64,000 nucleotides of DNA from Streptacidiphilus sp. 4-A2 (GCA_014284505.1 JAAFYY010000003.1:1-64000); one strand, 5' to 3'. Positions 29,601 to 39,328 are shown, counted from the stretch's first letter. A program made the numbers and translations. The notes: generated from the sequence alone by a model not told the origin.

Positions 29601-31532
29601 CACAGCACCTCCCCAGCCTCGCCCGCTCGGCCCGGCACCCGCCACCCCCGACGGCGGCGGGGTGCTGGGCGCGGACCGCTCGCACACAGTGCACGTCCAC
29701 CACGCCGGAGCCGCGGCCGCCCGCTCCCGACGGATCTGCTGGAGCTCCGCCTCGATCCCCGCCAGCTCCCGCATCCGCTGCTCGACCGCGTCCCGCCGCT
29801 CACCCGCGGTGGCGTGCGGCAGCCGCCGGTCGACGTCCTCGGTGACCTGCTGCCGCTCCCGGCGGCGGCAGGTCCGGTTGTCCTCGCAGCGCGGGCAGGT
29901 GGACCCGTCGGTGAGCAGGGTGCCGTCGTCGCAGCGCACGTCACCGCACTGGCGCCCTTGGGGCAAGCCGCGCCGCAGCAGCCAGCCGACCGGGTCGCGG
30001 ACCGAGTCGACCGCGCCCTGCCGGCCCAGCCGGAAGGCCAGGCGCTCCGCCAGCAGTCCAGGAGCCGAGGTGGGATCGGTCCGCTCGGCCACGGCCGCCA
30101 GCTCCGCCCGGGCAGCGGCCACGATCACGGCCCGCTCCCCCCGACGCTTCACCCGCCACCACAACCCGATCACCGGCGACAGAGCCACGGCCAGGTCCAG
30201 CGGGACCTGCGCCACTCCCCGCTCCTGGCCAGCGGTTTTCCACCCAGCAGTTCCACCGCAGCGCGCCGTCTTCGGCTGTTCCCCGCGCAGCGGGCCACCC
30301 CCACCCTCGACCACGGCCAGCCGGGGTCCGTCCCCAGCCTGGACGCGGGCGTCCCGCGCACGGCTGCGCGCTCGGCCGCAGACGGCCCGCCCGACGACGG
30401 CTCCGCCGGAAAAACCATCCACAGCGCAAGCATCACCAACTACAGCCACAAGAGAGTGATCAGTGTGAAGGTGTGCCGCCGGTGCGGGGTCTGAAACTCC
30501 CGCAACAGCCGCCACATCCAGCACCGTGACCTGCACTGATACGTCATCGGAGGGCGGCTCTCCTACCCCTGCCGCCGGTGCGGGGTCTGCAATCGCAGCC
30601 CCGGCCGCCACCACAGCCTGCTCCTGGGCCCGCTCCCCCACGTCGGCGGGGACCGCAGCCCGTGCGCGGCCGCCACCGACGGCACCAGCAGCCGGGCACG
30701 ATGGTGCAGCCCGGACGCGGTCTTCACCCGGCGCCGGTCCACCAGCCCCTGCTCCTCCAGCCGGCCCAGGATCCGGGCAGCCCGCGACGGCGTGCACGAC
30801 ATCAGCCGCGCCAACGTCGTCGCCGACCGCCCGTGCCGCTCATCCGCACGGCCACCGCACAGCTTCACCCGGCCCTGGCTGCCGCACTCCAGCACCAGCA
30901 GCAGCAGCGCCAGCCGGTCCGACGCCGCAGTCGGACCGCTACCCGTGCCCAGCAGCCCCGGCGCCGTCGACCAGTCCTCACCTTCGTCCGCCACCCCGGC
31001 GCGAAGCACGCCTCTACCAGCCGCAGCAGCGTCGCCAGCTCCCGCGCGTCAGCGCCAGCTCATCCCCGGCTACACCCCGCCCAGCCCACAGCGGCACCAC
31101 CGCACACCGCAAGCCCAGCACCTTCTCCGAACCCGGGAGCGTGCGGACCTGCGTGCGCGCCATCCCGGAGCCGCGCAGCACCGGCAGCACGCCGGAGGCC
31201 GTCCGCGACTGCGACAGCCCGATCCAGCGGCCCAGCTCCCGCGTCGTGATCTCCGACCAGCCCGACTTCTCCCACGTCTTCGCCGCCAGCACCACCGCCG
31301 CCAGCCGCACCGCGTCCGGCGCACCGGCCAGGGCTGGGTCGGCCAGCAGCCGCCGCACCGCACCCCGCAGCCGGACCCGGGTACGCCGACCCAGCGCCAG
31401 CGGATGCCCCGGACCGGACACCGGCACCGGCACCGGCCCGGTCTGCGCCGGCACCGACCGCAGCCGGCCGCGACCCGACCGCTGCCCGGGCAGCACCACC
31501 TCAGCAGCGGCTACCGCCGCAGCCGCGCTCAC
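29600..31532 (-). CDS. Two-HTH zinc protein, candidate plasmid replication initiator
   Basis: About 644 residues from GTG 31532. Winged helix 1: KTWEKSGWSEITTRELGRWI, GLSQSRTASGVLPVLRGSG. Winged helix 2 (MarR-like): GRSATTLARLMSCTPSRAAR, ILGRLEEQGLVDRRRVKTAS. The C-terminus has an Arg-rich region, CPRCEDNRTCRRRERQQ and WWTCTVCERS (probable zinc binding). Frames change near 31035, 30620 and 29640. A 20-bp in-frame repeat (30474 and 30570) encodes a repeated DPAPAA. Two DNA-binding domains, coupling to DciA and the hairpin-rich upstream DNA suggest a Rep role; no similarity to a named Rep is claimed. Confidence 0.6.
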
Positions 31533-31821
31533 TTCGCCGCTCCCATACGGATCATCCGGCGACCGTGCCCAACACCGGACACGGACAGCGGGCGAACCCA
31601 GCAGGGGACCCAGCTGCTTCCACGGGTGGGAACCGGGAACCGGTGCCGCTTCCAAGGGGTGGAACCGGCACCGGCGCGGACGGCGGGGCTCGCGCGATAC
31701 GCAGAGGGGCGCTGCGAAAACGGCCCCCCCTTCAAAGAGGTGTCCACGGGCCATCCGTGTGACCGCCGAACGGTGTGATGTGCATCACAACCTGTGCGGG
31801 GCCGAGCGTGGCCCTTGCGGA

Positions 31822-31840
31822 TTCTGAGGCAACCTCAGAA
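31822..31840. promoter_or_regulatory. Palindrome upstream of initiator candidate
   Basis: TTCTGAGG-caa-CCTCAGAA is a perfect inverted repeat, followed at once by a half-copy (ACCTCTGAG). Likely an operator or iteron-type site for the HTH protein encoded downstream on the minus strand. Confidence 0.45.
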
Positions 31841-32162
31841 GCAACCTCTGAGCAGGTGGCGCACGGGTCATGGTGTCCCCCCCGCTACGACGGCGCGCGG
31901 GGAGGACACCACGACACCGGCGGATGATCGGCGGGAACTGGCAGAGGGTGGGACTGACGTGCAAAATGACAGAGCTCCCTTGATCTAGTGGGCGCATGAG
32001 CAGAGGGCCCCTCGGGACCGTCTGTGAAAACTGCTGGGAGGCAGTGAAGTTCGCCTGATTTGACCGGTTACCAGCCGGTTTCATCTGGCCTTAGCTCGGG
32101 CTACCAACCCGAGCCGTGAATTGCGTGGCTGCATGCACGGTGCACCAACACCGCGCGCAGCC

Positions 32163-32192
32163 GGGACGGCCGGCCTTTATCAGGGCCGTCCC
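32163..32192. repeat. Perfect 9-bp stem-loop
   Basis: GGGACGGCC and GGCCGTCCC pair around a 12-base loop; a second hairpin with a GAAA loop follows at 32213-32228. They may be terminators, structured RNA or origin elements. Confidence 0.45.
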
Positions 32193-32842
32193 AGAGACCT
32201 AGGTCATCCCGCCCCCTCGAAAGAGGGGCGCTTCGGCATGTCCGAACGACAGCACGAACGCCCCACCGAAGGGCCAGCGATCATCTCGCTGGGCCCACGG
32301 CGGGGTGCTGCGTACCTGGCCCCGGGCGAGGGCAGCCTGCGCATGGTCGACCGCCCTCCTTCCAGGGGCCTGAGTCTCTGCGTGCCCGATGTGGATCACG
32401 CTGCCTCGCACACTACCCCCAGATGCGGGGACACCATGGCGGCAAATCTTCCCGTTGCCATATGCGACAACGGGGCCGGTCCGCAGCTCGGGCATACCGG
32501 TTGATACGCGGTCAGAACACACAGCCCCACCGACCCCAAACGCGCACGCGCTCGCGGCGGTGGCTGGCGTCGGCTGGGCGTACGGACGGTGCGGCGCATA
32601 GGTGTTGGCCCTACGGCGGGGTGTTGCGCGTCCGGCTCCGGGTACGGGTACCCTTCTCACGTCGCCATCCTTGCTAGAAAGGGTGTGCGGCCTGGCCGCC
32701 AGGACCCCCATCACAAGGTCCTTCGGCCCGTGGCCCCTCTCGCCTTGTCTAAGGGCGATCGACGGGGCCACACTCATTTCTCGATCATGCTCGCGGGCTA
32801 CTTTACCCCTCGTCTGATACTCCTGGTGCAGCAGCGATTGAC

Positions 32843-33543
32843 GTGTCGTCACCAAAGCCCGGCGACCTGGGCATCCCAGAGACCGGCGGCCACTACGCCG
32901 CTCGTGTGCCGCTCGCGTTCTTCGACCTCGACAACACCCTCATCCGCCGCCAGTCGGTGCTCGCACCAGTCGCGGAGCAGTTCTGTGCCACGTACGGGCT
33001 GGACGCTGACGCCGTGCCGCACATCGCCGACGCTTTCCGCGAGCGCACCGGCCGCGCGGTCTTCGCCAGGCTGCGCAGCGAGTACGGACTGGCCGACCAG
33101 GTGACAGGGCTGTGGGCCTGGTACGTCGACGCCATCGCGGCCGCCATCGCCTGCCCGGCCCCAGTGCTGGACGGCCTGCAGCAGCTGCGCGATCGCGGCT
33201 GGACGGTCGCTGTCGTCACCAACGGCGCGACCGACATCCAGACCGCCAAGCTCCGCTCTACCGGAATCGACCAGGTCATCGACGCAGTCATCATCAGCGA
33301 GGACATCGGCGTCCGAAAACCCGACCCCGCCATCTTCCGCGCGGCCGCCGCGCTGTGCGGGCAGCCGCTGGGTGGCGGCTGGATGACCGGAGACAACCCC
33401 GACACGGACATCAGCGGTGCCCACGACGTGGGCCTGCGTACCATCTGGATCGCGGCTGGCCGCACCTGGACCCACCACCCGCCCCGGCTGAGCACGCCGT
33501 CGACGACGCGCTCGCCGCCATCACCCACCTGTTCATGCTGTAG
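32843..33543 (+). CDS. HAD-superfamily hydrolase
   Basis: About 233 residues from GTG 32843. Motif I is AFFDLDNTLIRR (nucleophile and acid Asp), motif II TVAVVTNGATD, motif III RKPDPAIF and motif IV GGWMTGDNPDTDISGAHDVG. This is a phosphatase of the YjjG/phosphoglycolate phosphatase type; substrate unknown. One frame change near 33470 gives the C-terminus EHAVDDALAAITHLFML. The next gene starts 12 bp later, so they form an operon. Confidence 0.88.
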
Positions 33544-33555
33544 GAGCCGCCCACC

Positions 33556-34386
33556 ATGACCACGATCGGCCTGCTCCACCCCGGCAGCATGGGCGCACCC
33601 GTCGCTGCCTGCGCCGTCCGGGCCGGGCACCGCGTGCTGTGGAGCCCGGAGGGGCGCAGCCCCGCGACCCGCGCCCGAGCCGAGAGGTTCGGCCTGGAGA
33701 GCGCGCCGCTGGAGCAGCTGCTCGCCGACGCGGAAGTGCTGCTCAGCCTGTGCCCGCCCGCATCCGCCGCCGACGTCGCCCGGCAGGTCGCCGGGATCGG
33801 CTTCACTGGCGTCTTCGTGGAGGCCAACGCGATCAGCCCGGCCAGCATCACCGTCATCGCCGACGTCCTGCCAGAGACGACGGTGCTGGTCGACGCCGCG
33901 GTGGTCGGCTCTCCTCCGGTCGACGGGAAGGAGCCGACGCTGTACCTGGCCGGACCCTCCGCCGCGACCGAGCCGGTGGAGCTGCTGTTCACCGGAACCG
34001 CAGTGCGAACCCACGTGCTGGGCACCGAGCCGGGCCAGGCATCCGCGCTCAAGCTGGCGTACTCCGCGTACCAGAAGGCCAGCCGGGTGCTGGCCGCGCT
34101 CGCCACTGGCTTGGCCCGCGAGCACGGTGTCGACCAGGAGCTCGCCGCCATCGCGGCCCGCCGCAGCGGCTCGTATTTGTCGGAGACCGAGTACATTTCC
34201 AAAACCGCCGCGCGGGCCTGGCGGTGGGGGCCGGAGCTGGAGGAAGCCGCCGCGATGGCCGCTGACGCCGGACTGCCGCCAGACATGCTCACCGCCGTCG
34301 CGCGCACGCTGGCCCGCTGGGACGACGTCAAGGACGACGCGCAGCTCAGCATCGCCGACGCCCTCGCCCGGCTCGCCACCCCGTAG
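33556..34386 (+). CDS. NAD(P)-dependent 6PGDH-like dehydrogenase (DUF1932 type)
   Basis: Intact 276 residues. N-terminal Rossmann start MTTIGLLHPGSMGAPVAACA with the beta-hydroxyacid dehydrogenase dinucleotide motif, then VLLSLCPPASAADVARQVAG and VDAAVVGSPP. The helical C-terminal half (ALKLAYSAYQKASRVLAALA) matches the DUF1932 type found in many actinobacterial dehydrogenases and imine reductases. Substrate unknown. In an operon with the HAD phosphatase. Confidence 0.8.
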   Translation: MTTIGLLHPGSMGAPVAACAVRAGHRVLWSPEGRSPATRARAERFGLESAPLEQLLADAEVLLSLCPPASAADVARQVAGIGFTGVFVEANAISPASITVIADVLPETTVLVDAAVVGSPPVDGKEPTLYLAGPSAATEPVELLFTGTAVRTHVLGTEPGQASALKLAYSAYQKASRVLAALATGLAREHGVDQELAAIAARRSGSYLSETEYISKTAARAWRWGPELEEAAAMAADAGLPPDMLTAVARTLARWDDVKDDAQLSIADALARLATP

Positions 34387-34402
34387 CCCCCCATCACAGC
34401 CG

Positions 34403-34983
34403 TCATGCCGTCGTCGCCTCCCCGCGCTGGTCCAGCAACTGCGCGATCCGCTGTGCGGACTCGATCGGCGGCCGGGCCTGGGTGGTCAGCGTCAGGTCCC
34501 AGGCGAATTCGCCATGGGCGGCCAGGTCTTGCTCGGTGGCGTCCCAGGCGGCGAGCCGCGCCGGAGTGTCGGCATCGCCTCGTCCCTGCGAGCGTGCCTC
34601 TGTGATCGCCCGGGAGCACCACAGCAGCACCGTGGTCCAGCGAGCGGGATAGCGCTCCAGGAGCGCACGGACGCCATCGACTTGGCCGAGGTGTGCCACC
34701 GGAATACCAGCAGCGAATGCCTCGTCCAGGCCCGGCCGGTCGATGATGTAAGTGCTGTCGTACCGCGAATTCGCATAGACGACGTCGCCCGCCGCCTCCA
34801 GCTGTGCCAGCTGCTCCACCGTGCCCATGCGGTACCCGGTCGATCGACCAGACCCGACCTTGAGACGGAAGAACTGCTGGAAGCGCGGATCGAGACTGGT
34901 GAGCGCGGCAGAGATGGTGTCCTTCCCGAGGCCGGAGGGCCATAGAGGATGACGCCCTGACGGCGAGGGACGGTTGGGCTCAT
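34403..34983 (-). CDS. Guanylate-kinase-like nucleotide kinase, one frameshift
   Basis: About 194 residues from ATG 34983 (MSPTVPRRQGVILYGPPASG). Restoring one G in GGGAAGG at about 34921 gives GPPASGKDTISAALTSLDPR, FQQFFRLKVGSGRSTGYR. The P-loop and following basic segment resemble guanylate kinase-like P-loop proteins. The C-terminal part holds a lid-like WCSRAITEARSQGRGDADTP. Its ATG overlaps the stop of the XRE-kinase gene. Substrate not provable from sequence. Confidence 0.65.
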
Positions 34984-35999
34984 GCGCCCACCGACCCCAG
35001 GGCGAGTCGAGCTCGGTCGGCGAGGGACACAGCGGAGCCGTACCTGTTGTCCACGATCAGGTGCGGGACGACCGGGCGAAGGTCCAGATCCAGGCCGGAG
35101 GCGTACTCCGCCCAGTTCTGCAGTTTCCAGGTGTCCCGCGCGGCGGACCGCTGCCCGATGTACTCGCGCATGGAGTCGACATCGCACTGCACCCACACGG
35201 GCGCCACGGCCACCCCCCGCGCGGAGCAGCGGTTTTCCAGACGCCGCATCCAACCTTCATCGGCCATTTCAGCGATAAACGGCGCGGTCAGCACCGTCGA
35301 AATCCCACAGTCGATATTCGCGTACGCGGCTTTGAGGAGGCACTCGTATTCCAACGGACGGACCCGCTCGCGGTACAGCGCGGACTGGCGGTCGTTGGGG
35401 TCCGCTCCGAGCTCCACCAGGAGTGCTTCGACCAAGGCCCGGCTCATGGGGTCCTTGTCCAGCAGCGGCCACCCGGTCAGCTCAGAAAGAAAGCGTGCGA
35501 GCTCCGTCTTTCCGCTTCCTGCGAACCCTCCCACCAGCACAAGTACGGGCTGATTGGTGTCGCCACCGGTGTGCCGACGCTTCCAGGCATCCATGACTCG
35601 CTGCTGGAAACCAACGTGCTCGCCACCCCCTGACGAAGCGGAGAGGTGCATCAGGGCCCGCTCCACAGCCAGGACATGGGCTCCCGTATGACGGTGCTCC
35701 ATGGGAGTGACTTCGAACTTCGCGACATTCTCCCCGGGCAGCGGATCCCGAAATCCGAGCTGAACGTCAGTGGCCCCGTACAGCTGGCAATAGGCCCGCC
35801 GATAGTGGGGGCCCGGGAAGATAGCGCCCAGTTCATGGGAGGAAATCGTCTGCGGGTTTGCCTTGATGTCCTTCAGCCCCATGCGCTCAGCGACCTTGCG
35901 CAGCTGCTCGCCGGCTTCCTCCTGCGTGATGCCGTGTGCCTCACGCGTCTCCCGGAGCAGCCAGGCCTTCCAGCCCGGGTGCTCTGCCTTCTGCCCCAT
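34980..35999 (-). CDS. XRE-type HTH fused to P-loop kinase
   Basis: Intact 339 residues. N-terminus: HTH-like (AWLLRETREAHGITQEEAGE, QLRKVAERMGL). C-terminal half: LVLVGGFAGSGKTELARFLS with Walker A GFAGSGKT near residue 157, LLDKDPMSRALVEALLVELG and GISTVLTAPFIAEMADEGWM, an AAA_33/zeta-like small-molecule or nucleotide kinase fold. A DNA-binding kinase could sense a ligand. Translationally coupled to the guanylate-kinase-like gene. Confidence 0.75.
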   Translation of the reverse strand: MGQKAEHPGWKAWLLRETREAHGITQEEAGEQLRKVAERMGLKDIKANPQTISSHELGAIFPGPHYRRAYCQLYGATDVQLGFRDPLPGENVAKFEVTPMEHRHTGAHVLAVERALMHLSASSGGGEHVGFQQRVMDAWKRRHTGGDTNQPVLVLVGGFAGSGKTELARFLSELTGWPLLDKDPMSRALVEALLVELGADPNDRQSALYRERVRPLEYECLLKAAYANIDCGISTVLTAPFIAEMADEGWMRRLENRCSARGVAVAPVWVQCDVDSMREYIGQRSAARDTWKLQNWAEYASGLDLDLRPVVPHLIVDNRYGSAVSLADRARLALGSVGA

Positions 36000-36228
36000 A
36001 CCCCGCCTGCCTTCATCGACATGCCCGTCAGACTAGGTCCGCCGGCCTGATATGCACGTTGAGCTAGAAGTTGAATCCGTGTTGAGCTGGCCCATGAGCG
36101 AGACCTGTAGCGCTATGTGATTCCACGTCAGCTCACGAGCGTGTGTGATGGTCCCCACCAAAAGAGCTGGTTGAGGTGGGGGTGGATCAGTGGAGCCGAT
36201 CGGACTCGAAGTGGGGTCTGTTGCAGTC

Positions 36229-36996
36229 TCATGGCGCGGTCACCAGGTCGCGTGGCAGGCAGAGCACGGCAGTGGAGTCGTCGTGGGGCTTCCCTCGGAA
36301 GCGTCCCGCCACTGTGGCTCTCTCTGCAGTCCGGGTTTCGGCGATGATGTGCGACGGGCCGAATTCCTCCATCTCGGAGAGGACCCGGAGCCAGGGCCAG
36401 TCGTATCGATCGGCGAGTCGACTCCCGCCGTCGGAGAAGACTGCGAACCGCTTCACCTCATCAAGGGGGAGGGTCGCGCAAACCGATTTGTGAGCCGCCT
36501 CGGGCTTCGTGCTGGCAACCCAGAATCCGTTGTCGCTGTTTCGGTAGGCCCTGACAGCGTCGATGGTGTACGACGCCAGGTGAGATGTTCGGTCGTCAAC
36601 GATGACCAGGATCTCGCCGTCATGCCGCTCTACCACCACTGGCGAGTCAGCCAGGGACAGGGCTTCGAGTTGGCCGTCGGCCACGCGGACGATGGCGACG
36701 GTCGACGAGGGACTGTCCGGATTGGTGACGTCGCAGGTCCTCGCGTGCGCGGCCGTCAGGTCACCGATGGACGCATGCAGAATGTCGACCAGGCTGGCCT
36801 TGGACGTCAGAAGCGGCCCGGTCAGGTGGGTTGCCAGTTCACCGACGTACCAAGCGACATCGTGAATGCAGCCGGTAGGAGCGCCGGTGGCTGTCGCTCC
36901 GTCGAGTACGAAGGCGAAGTTTGGACCGGCGATGACCAGGTCTTCGTTGACCCCGCCGGGGGTGGGCTCGGTCGCGTGGCGGATTTCAAGTGGCAC
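36229..36996 (-). CDS. PP2C-type (PPM) phosphatase-like protein
   Basis: Intact 255 residues. The metal-binding pattern is visible as GGVNEDLVIAGPNFAFVLDG near residue 14, SSTVAIVRVADGQLE, RFAVFSDGGSRLADRY near residue 185 and PHDDSTAVLCL near the C-terminus. These match the Asp motifs of PPM Ser/Thr phosphatases. It starts 12 bp after the GntR gene and is probably co-transcribed. Target unknown. Confidence 0.8.
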   Translation of the reverse strand: MPLEIRHATEPTPGGVNEDLVIAGPNFAFVLDGATATGAPTGCIHDVAWYVGELATHLTGPLLTSKASLVDILHASIGDLTAAHARTCDVTNPDSPSSTVAIVRVADGQLEALSLADSPVVVERHDGEILVIVDDRTSHLASYTIDAVRAYRNSDNGFWVASTKPEAAHKSVCATLPLDEVKRFAVFSDGGSRLADRYDWPWLRVLSEMEEFGPSHIIAETRTAERATVAGRFRGKPHDDSTAVLCLPRDLVTAP

Positions 36997-37008
36997 GGGA
37001 TTGCGCTC

Positions 37009-37800
37009 CTACTCCGGGGCGGGAAACTCATAGGCGAACTTGTGGCTGTCACCAGCCATGACGGCCTCGAACACCTCGACTGGCCGTTCTGCATCGCCTT
37101 CCTTCGTGGAGAAGGCGATGCGATGCAGATGGACGACAGGAACGCCTGGGCGGAGCTGCAACGCCTTGACCTCCGACGGGGTGGGCATGGCCGTTTCAAG
37201 CTCCTCGCGGAAGCGGGTGAGCTTGAAGCCCGCCTCCTCAAGCCGCGCGTACCCGCCGCCAGGTCCGGTGTGCTCCTCGAGGAGCCTGGTGCCAGCCACT
37301 GTGTCCAGCTCGTAGTAGCTGTCCGCCAGTTGGGTGGGCATCGTCTCGATCCAAGTACGCCGTCGCCGAACGAATACCCTGCTGCCGGCGGGGATCTCGA
37401 ACCACTGGGCGACCCAATCGGGTGCGGGTACCTCGGCGAGTTCGAGTATCTCCTGCCGCCATTCCAGCCCCATGCTCTCGACCTCGGCTTGGAACGGTGC
37501 CTGGCCTCCGGTACGGAGATGTCGTGCGTAGCGGTCGGATCCCACACGGACCATCGGCTTCGGGCGCTTCACGAAGACGCCCCGTCCACGCTCGCCCTCC
37601 GCCAGGCCGTCGGACTTGAGCAGCGAGATGGCCTTCCGGGCTGTCTGGGCTGCGGTTCCGTAGGTCTCAACCAGCTGCCTCTCCGAGGGCAGCTGATCAC
37701 CTGGAGCCAGGACGCCAGCTGTGATCTGCGCGCGCAGATCATCGGCGATCTGACGAGACGGGGACCGTGAGTCCGTGGGGTCGATGTGCATGGTCGACAT
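37009..37800 (-). CDS. GntR-family repressor with UTRA domain
   Basis: Intact 263 residues. N-terminal winged helix: PSRQIADDLRAQITAGVLAP, GDQLPSERQLVETYGTAAQT, ARKAISLLKSDGLAEGERGR. C-terminal UTRA effector domain from about residue 95 (RVFVRRRRTWIETMPTQLAD, PGVPVVHLHRIAFSTKEGDA). In Streptomyces plasmids such GntR proteins (KorSA/TraR kind) repress transfer genes. Operator-like repeats lie immediately upstream, between it and the divergent transfer region. Confidence 0.88.
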   Translation of the reverse strand: MSTMHIDPTDSRSPSRQIADDLRAQITAGVLAPGDQLPSERQLVETYGTAAQTARKAISLLKSDGLAEGERGRGVFVKRPKPMVRVGSDRYARHLRTGGQAPFQAEVESMGLEWRQEILELAEVPAPDWVAQWFEIPAGSRVFVRRRRTWIETMPTQLADSYYELDTVAGTRLLEEHTGPGGGYARLEEAGFKLTRFREELETAMPTPSEVKALQLRPGVPVVHLHRIAFSTKEGDAERPVEVFEAVMAGDSHKFAYEFPAPE

Positions 37801-37802
37801 CC

Positions 37803-37905
37803 TAGCCTCGGTAGAGAGGTATTGAACAAGTGCCTCGGAGGTATTGAACCGCGCCTCCGGGCGGTGTTACGGTCTTGCCACGGCACCTCGGTAGAGAGGT
37901 TCTGC
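37803..37905. promoter_or_regulatory. Operator-like repeats at GntR gene / transfer region
   Basis: CCTCGGTAGAGAGGT occurs twice, at 37806-37820 and 37886-37900, each with internal CCTC...GAGG symmetry. A related CCTCGGAGG with GGTATTGAAC lies at 37833-37849, and GGTATTGAAC also follows the first copy. Likely binding sites for the adjacent GntR regulator, controlling its own gene and possibly the divergent transfer genes. Confidence 0.65.
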
Positions 37906-38109
37906 GGTACTGAAGTAAGCAGCAGTCACGCTCTCCTTCACGGGAGTGGCTGGGGTGTGTAGCTCGACCAAACCACCCAGCATGTGACCCGCTGAGTAGC
38001 GCAGATGCGTTGTCCGCTTTCCAGGGCATCCCGGAGTTTCGTGGGCCCTGGAGGGCGGAGAGGGCATCCGACGCGCACTGATCGCGCTCGCTCAACACAT
38101 GGAGGCGTC

Positions 38110-38703
38110 ATGACCAGCTCGACTGCTCCCGCTAAGAAGCGGCCCACGAGGACTCGCACCAAGACGGTCAGCCACCGACCCGAGCTCCTGCTTTCGACCC
38201 TGCCCTTGCGGGAGGTCTCCCTGTTCCCCGGCAAAGAGCACCTGGTGTGCCCGGACTGCAAGACCTGGTGCCCCATCACCGGCGGCCAGACCGAGACCCC
38301 GAAGCTGGTCCCCCACCACACCGAGCGCGCCGGCACCCCCGGTGCCCGCCGTTGCTCCGGCAGTAACCGACGGGTCGGTTACGACGTCACCATCGCTGCC
38401 TGGGAGGAGCACTGCTTCGACGCCACGACGGAGACGGCGGCACGGCGGCCGACCAAGGTCATGCCGAAGAAGCCGACCGTGCCGACCGCGCCCGCGGTCA
38501 CGCAGATGAACCCGACAACCCTGCGGGCCCGGAAGGAACTGGCCGACCACATGGTCTCGGACTGCCGGGCTTGCCGTTCCGGTCGCTTCTGCGAGCCCGC
38601 CGCGCTGCTGCGCCGGTGGGCCAAGCGCACCCAGGCCGAGCTGGCCAACCTGCCCCAGGTCGCCCAGTCCAGCGCTCCGAACCGCGTACGCAGCACCGCC
38701 TGA
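38110..38703 (+). CDS. Unknown zinc-motif protein (197 aa)
   Basis: ATG 38110 behind GGAGGCGTC. Basic N-terminus (KKRPTRTRTKTVSHRPE), then LVCPDCKTWCPITGG, a Cys cluster that probably binds zinc, and later DCRACRSGRFCEP, a second cluster. Intact. First gene of the plus-strand transfer region, downstream of the GntR operators. Family unknown. Confidence 0.65.
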   Translation: MTSSTAPAKKRPTRTRTKTVSHRPELLLSTLPLREVSLFPGKEHLVCPDCKTWCPITGGQTETPKLVPHHTERAGTPGARRCSGSNRRVGYDVTIAAWEEHCFDATTETAARRPTKVMPKKPTVPTAPAVTQMNPTTLRARKELADHMVSDCRACRSGRFCEPAALLRRWAKRTQAELANLPQVAQSSAPNRVRSTA

Positions 38704-38784
38704 CCAGCACAGAGTTCATCAGCTCTACCAGTGGCGGCCCCGACCGGGGCCGCCACTTCGCATCTCCTGGGAGGGAATCGCACC

Positions 38785-39138
38785 ATGACGCTCATCAGCA
38801 CCGAGGCCCCACTCACCACGGCCACCGTGCCGGCTTTCACCGTCGCCTACCAGGGACTGGCCGGACAGAAGGTCGCGCCGCTGGAGAAGACGCCGGACGC
38901 CACGCAGGTGGAGGTGACGGCCCGGATCATCTCCAGCCGCCGCAGCGGCCGGACCATCTGGCTCGGTCTGCAGACCGACAACGGGGCCACCGCCGTCGCC
39001 AGCCTGCACGACCTGGTCGGCGACACCATCCCGGCCGCCGACTACGACGTTGACCAGGTCGTCCGGCTGCGCGGCACCGCCCGCACCTGGCCCCGGCACC
39101 CGTACATCGCGGTCCGCCGGTTCCTGCCCGTCGCCTGA
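38785..39138 (+). CDS. Small OB-fold-like protein (117 aa)
   Basis: ATG 38785 behind GGGAGGGAAT. Beta-rich: QVEVTARIISSRRSGRTIWL, GLQTDNGATAVASLHDLVGD, YDVDQVVRLRGTARTWPRHP. The pattern of strands around a turn fits an OB-fold, perhaps a single-strand nucleic-acid binder; this is inference. Intact, followed by a strong terminator. Confidence 0.55.
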   Translation: MTLISTEAPLTTATVPAFTVAYQGLAGQKVAPLEKTPDATQVEVTARIISSRRSGRTIWLGLQTDNGATAVASLHDLVGDTIPAADYDVDQVVRLRGTARTWPRHPYIAVRRFLPVA

Positions 39139-39262
39139 TCCCGCGCAGCCCGTCGCGCCCGGCCCGGCCCGGCCCGACTCGTTCGGTCCGGGCACGGCGG
39201 AGAGCGCGAGATCAGGTCAATGGCGCTCCGACCCGGCCGTCCGACCGGGCCCCGAACGCGGC

Positions 39263-39290
39263 GAAGACCCCGGCGGCTACCGGGGTCTTC
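39263..39290 (+). terminator. Strong hairpin terminator
   Basis: GAAGACCCCGG (39263-39273) and CCGGGGTCTTC (39280-39290) pair perfectly over 11 bp with a 6-base loop. Confidence 0.75.
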
Positions 39291-39328
39291 AACAGGCCGC
39301 GATTGCTCCCAGAGAGCGAGGTACGACC

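Larger units (their letters stand above)
31760..32842. other. 1.1-kb hairpin-rich non-coding region, candidate origin
   Basis: No convincing gene. It contains a perfect palindrome at 31822-31840, ACCGG...CCGGT at 32063-32079, a 7-bp stem at 32094-32114, a 9-bp stem at 32163-32192 and CCCCTC-gaaa-GAGGGG at 32213-32228. It sits upstream of the candidate initiator/DciA operon. Origin function is inference. The long minus-strand frame across 32199-32855 has poor protein character. Confidence 0.4.

Noticed and set aside
32199..32855. Minus-strand frame of 218 codons in the hairpin-rich region
   Set aside because: No ribosome site, mixed composition without any domain, and it crosses several strong stem-loops.
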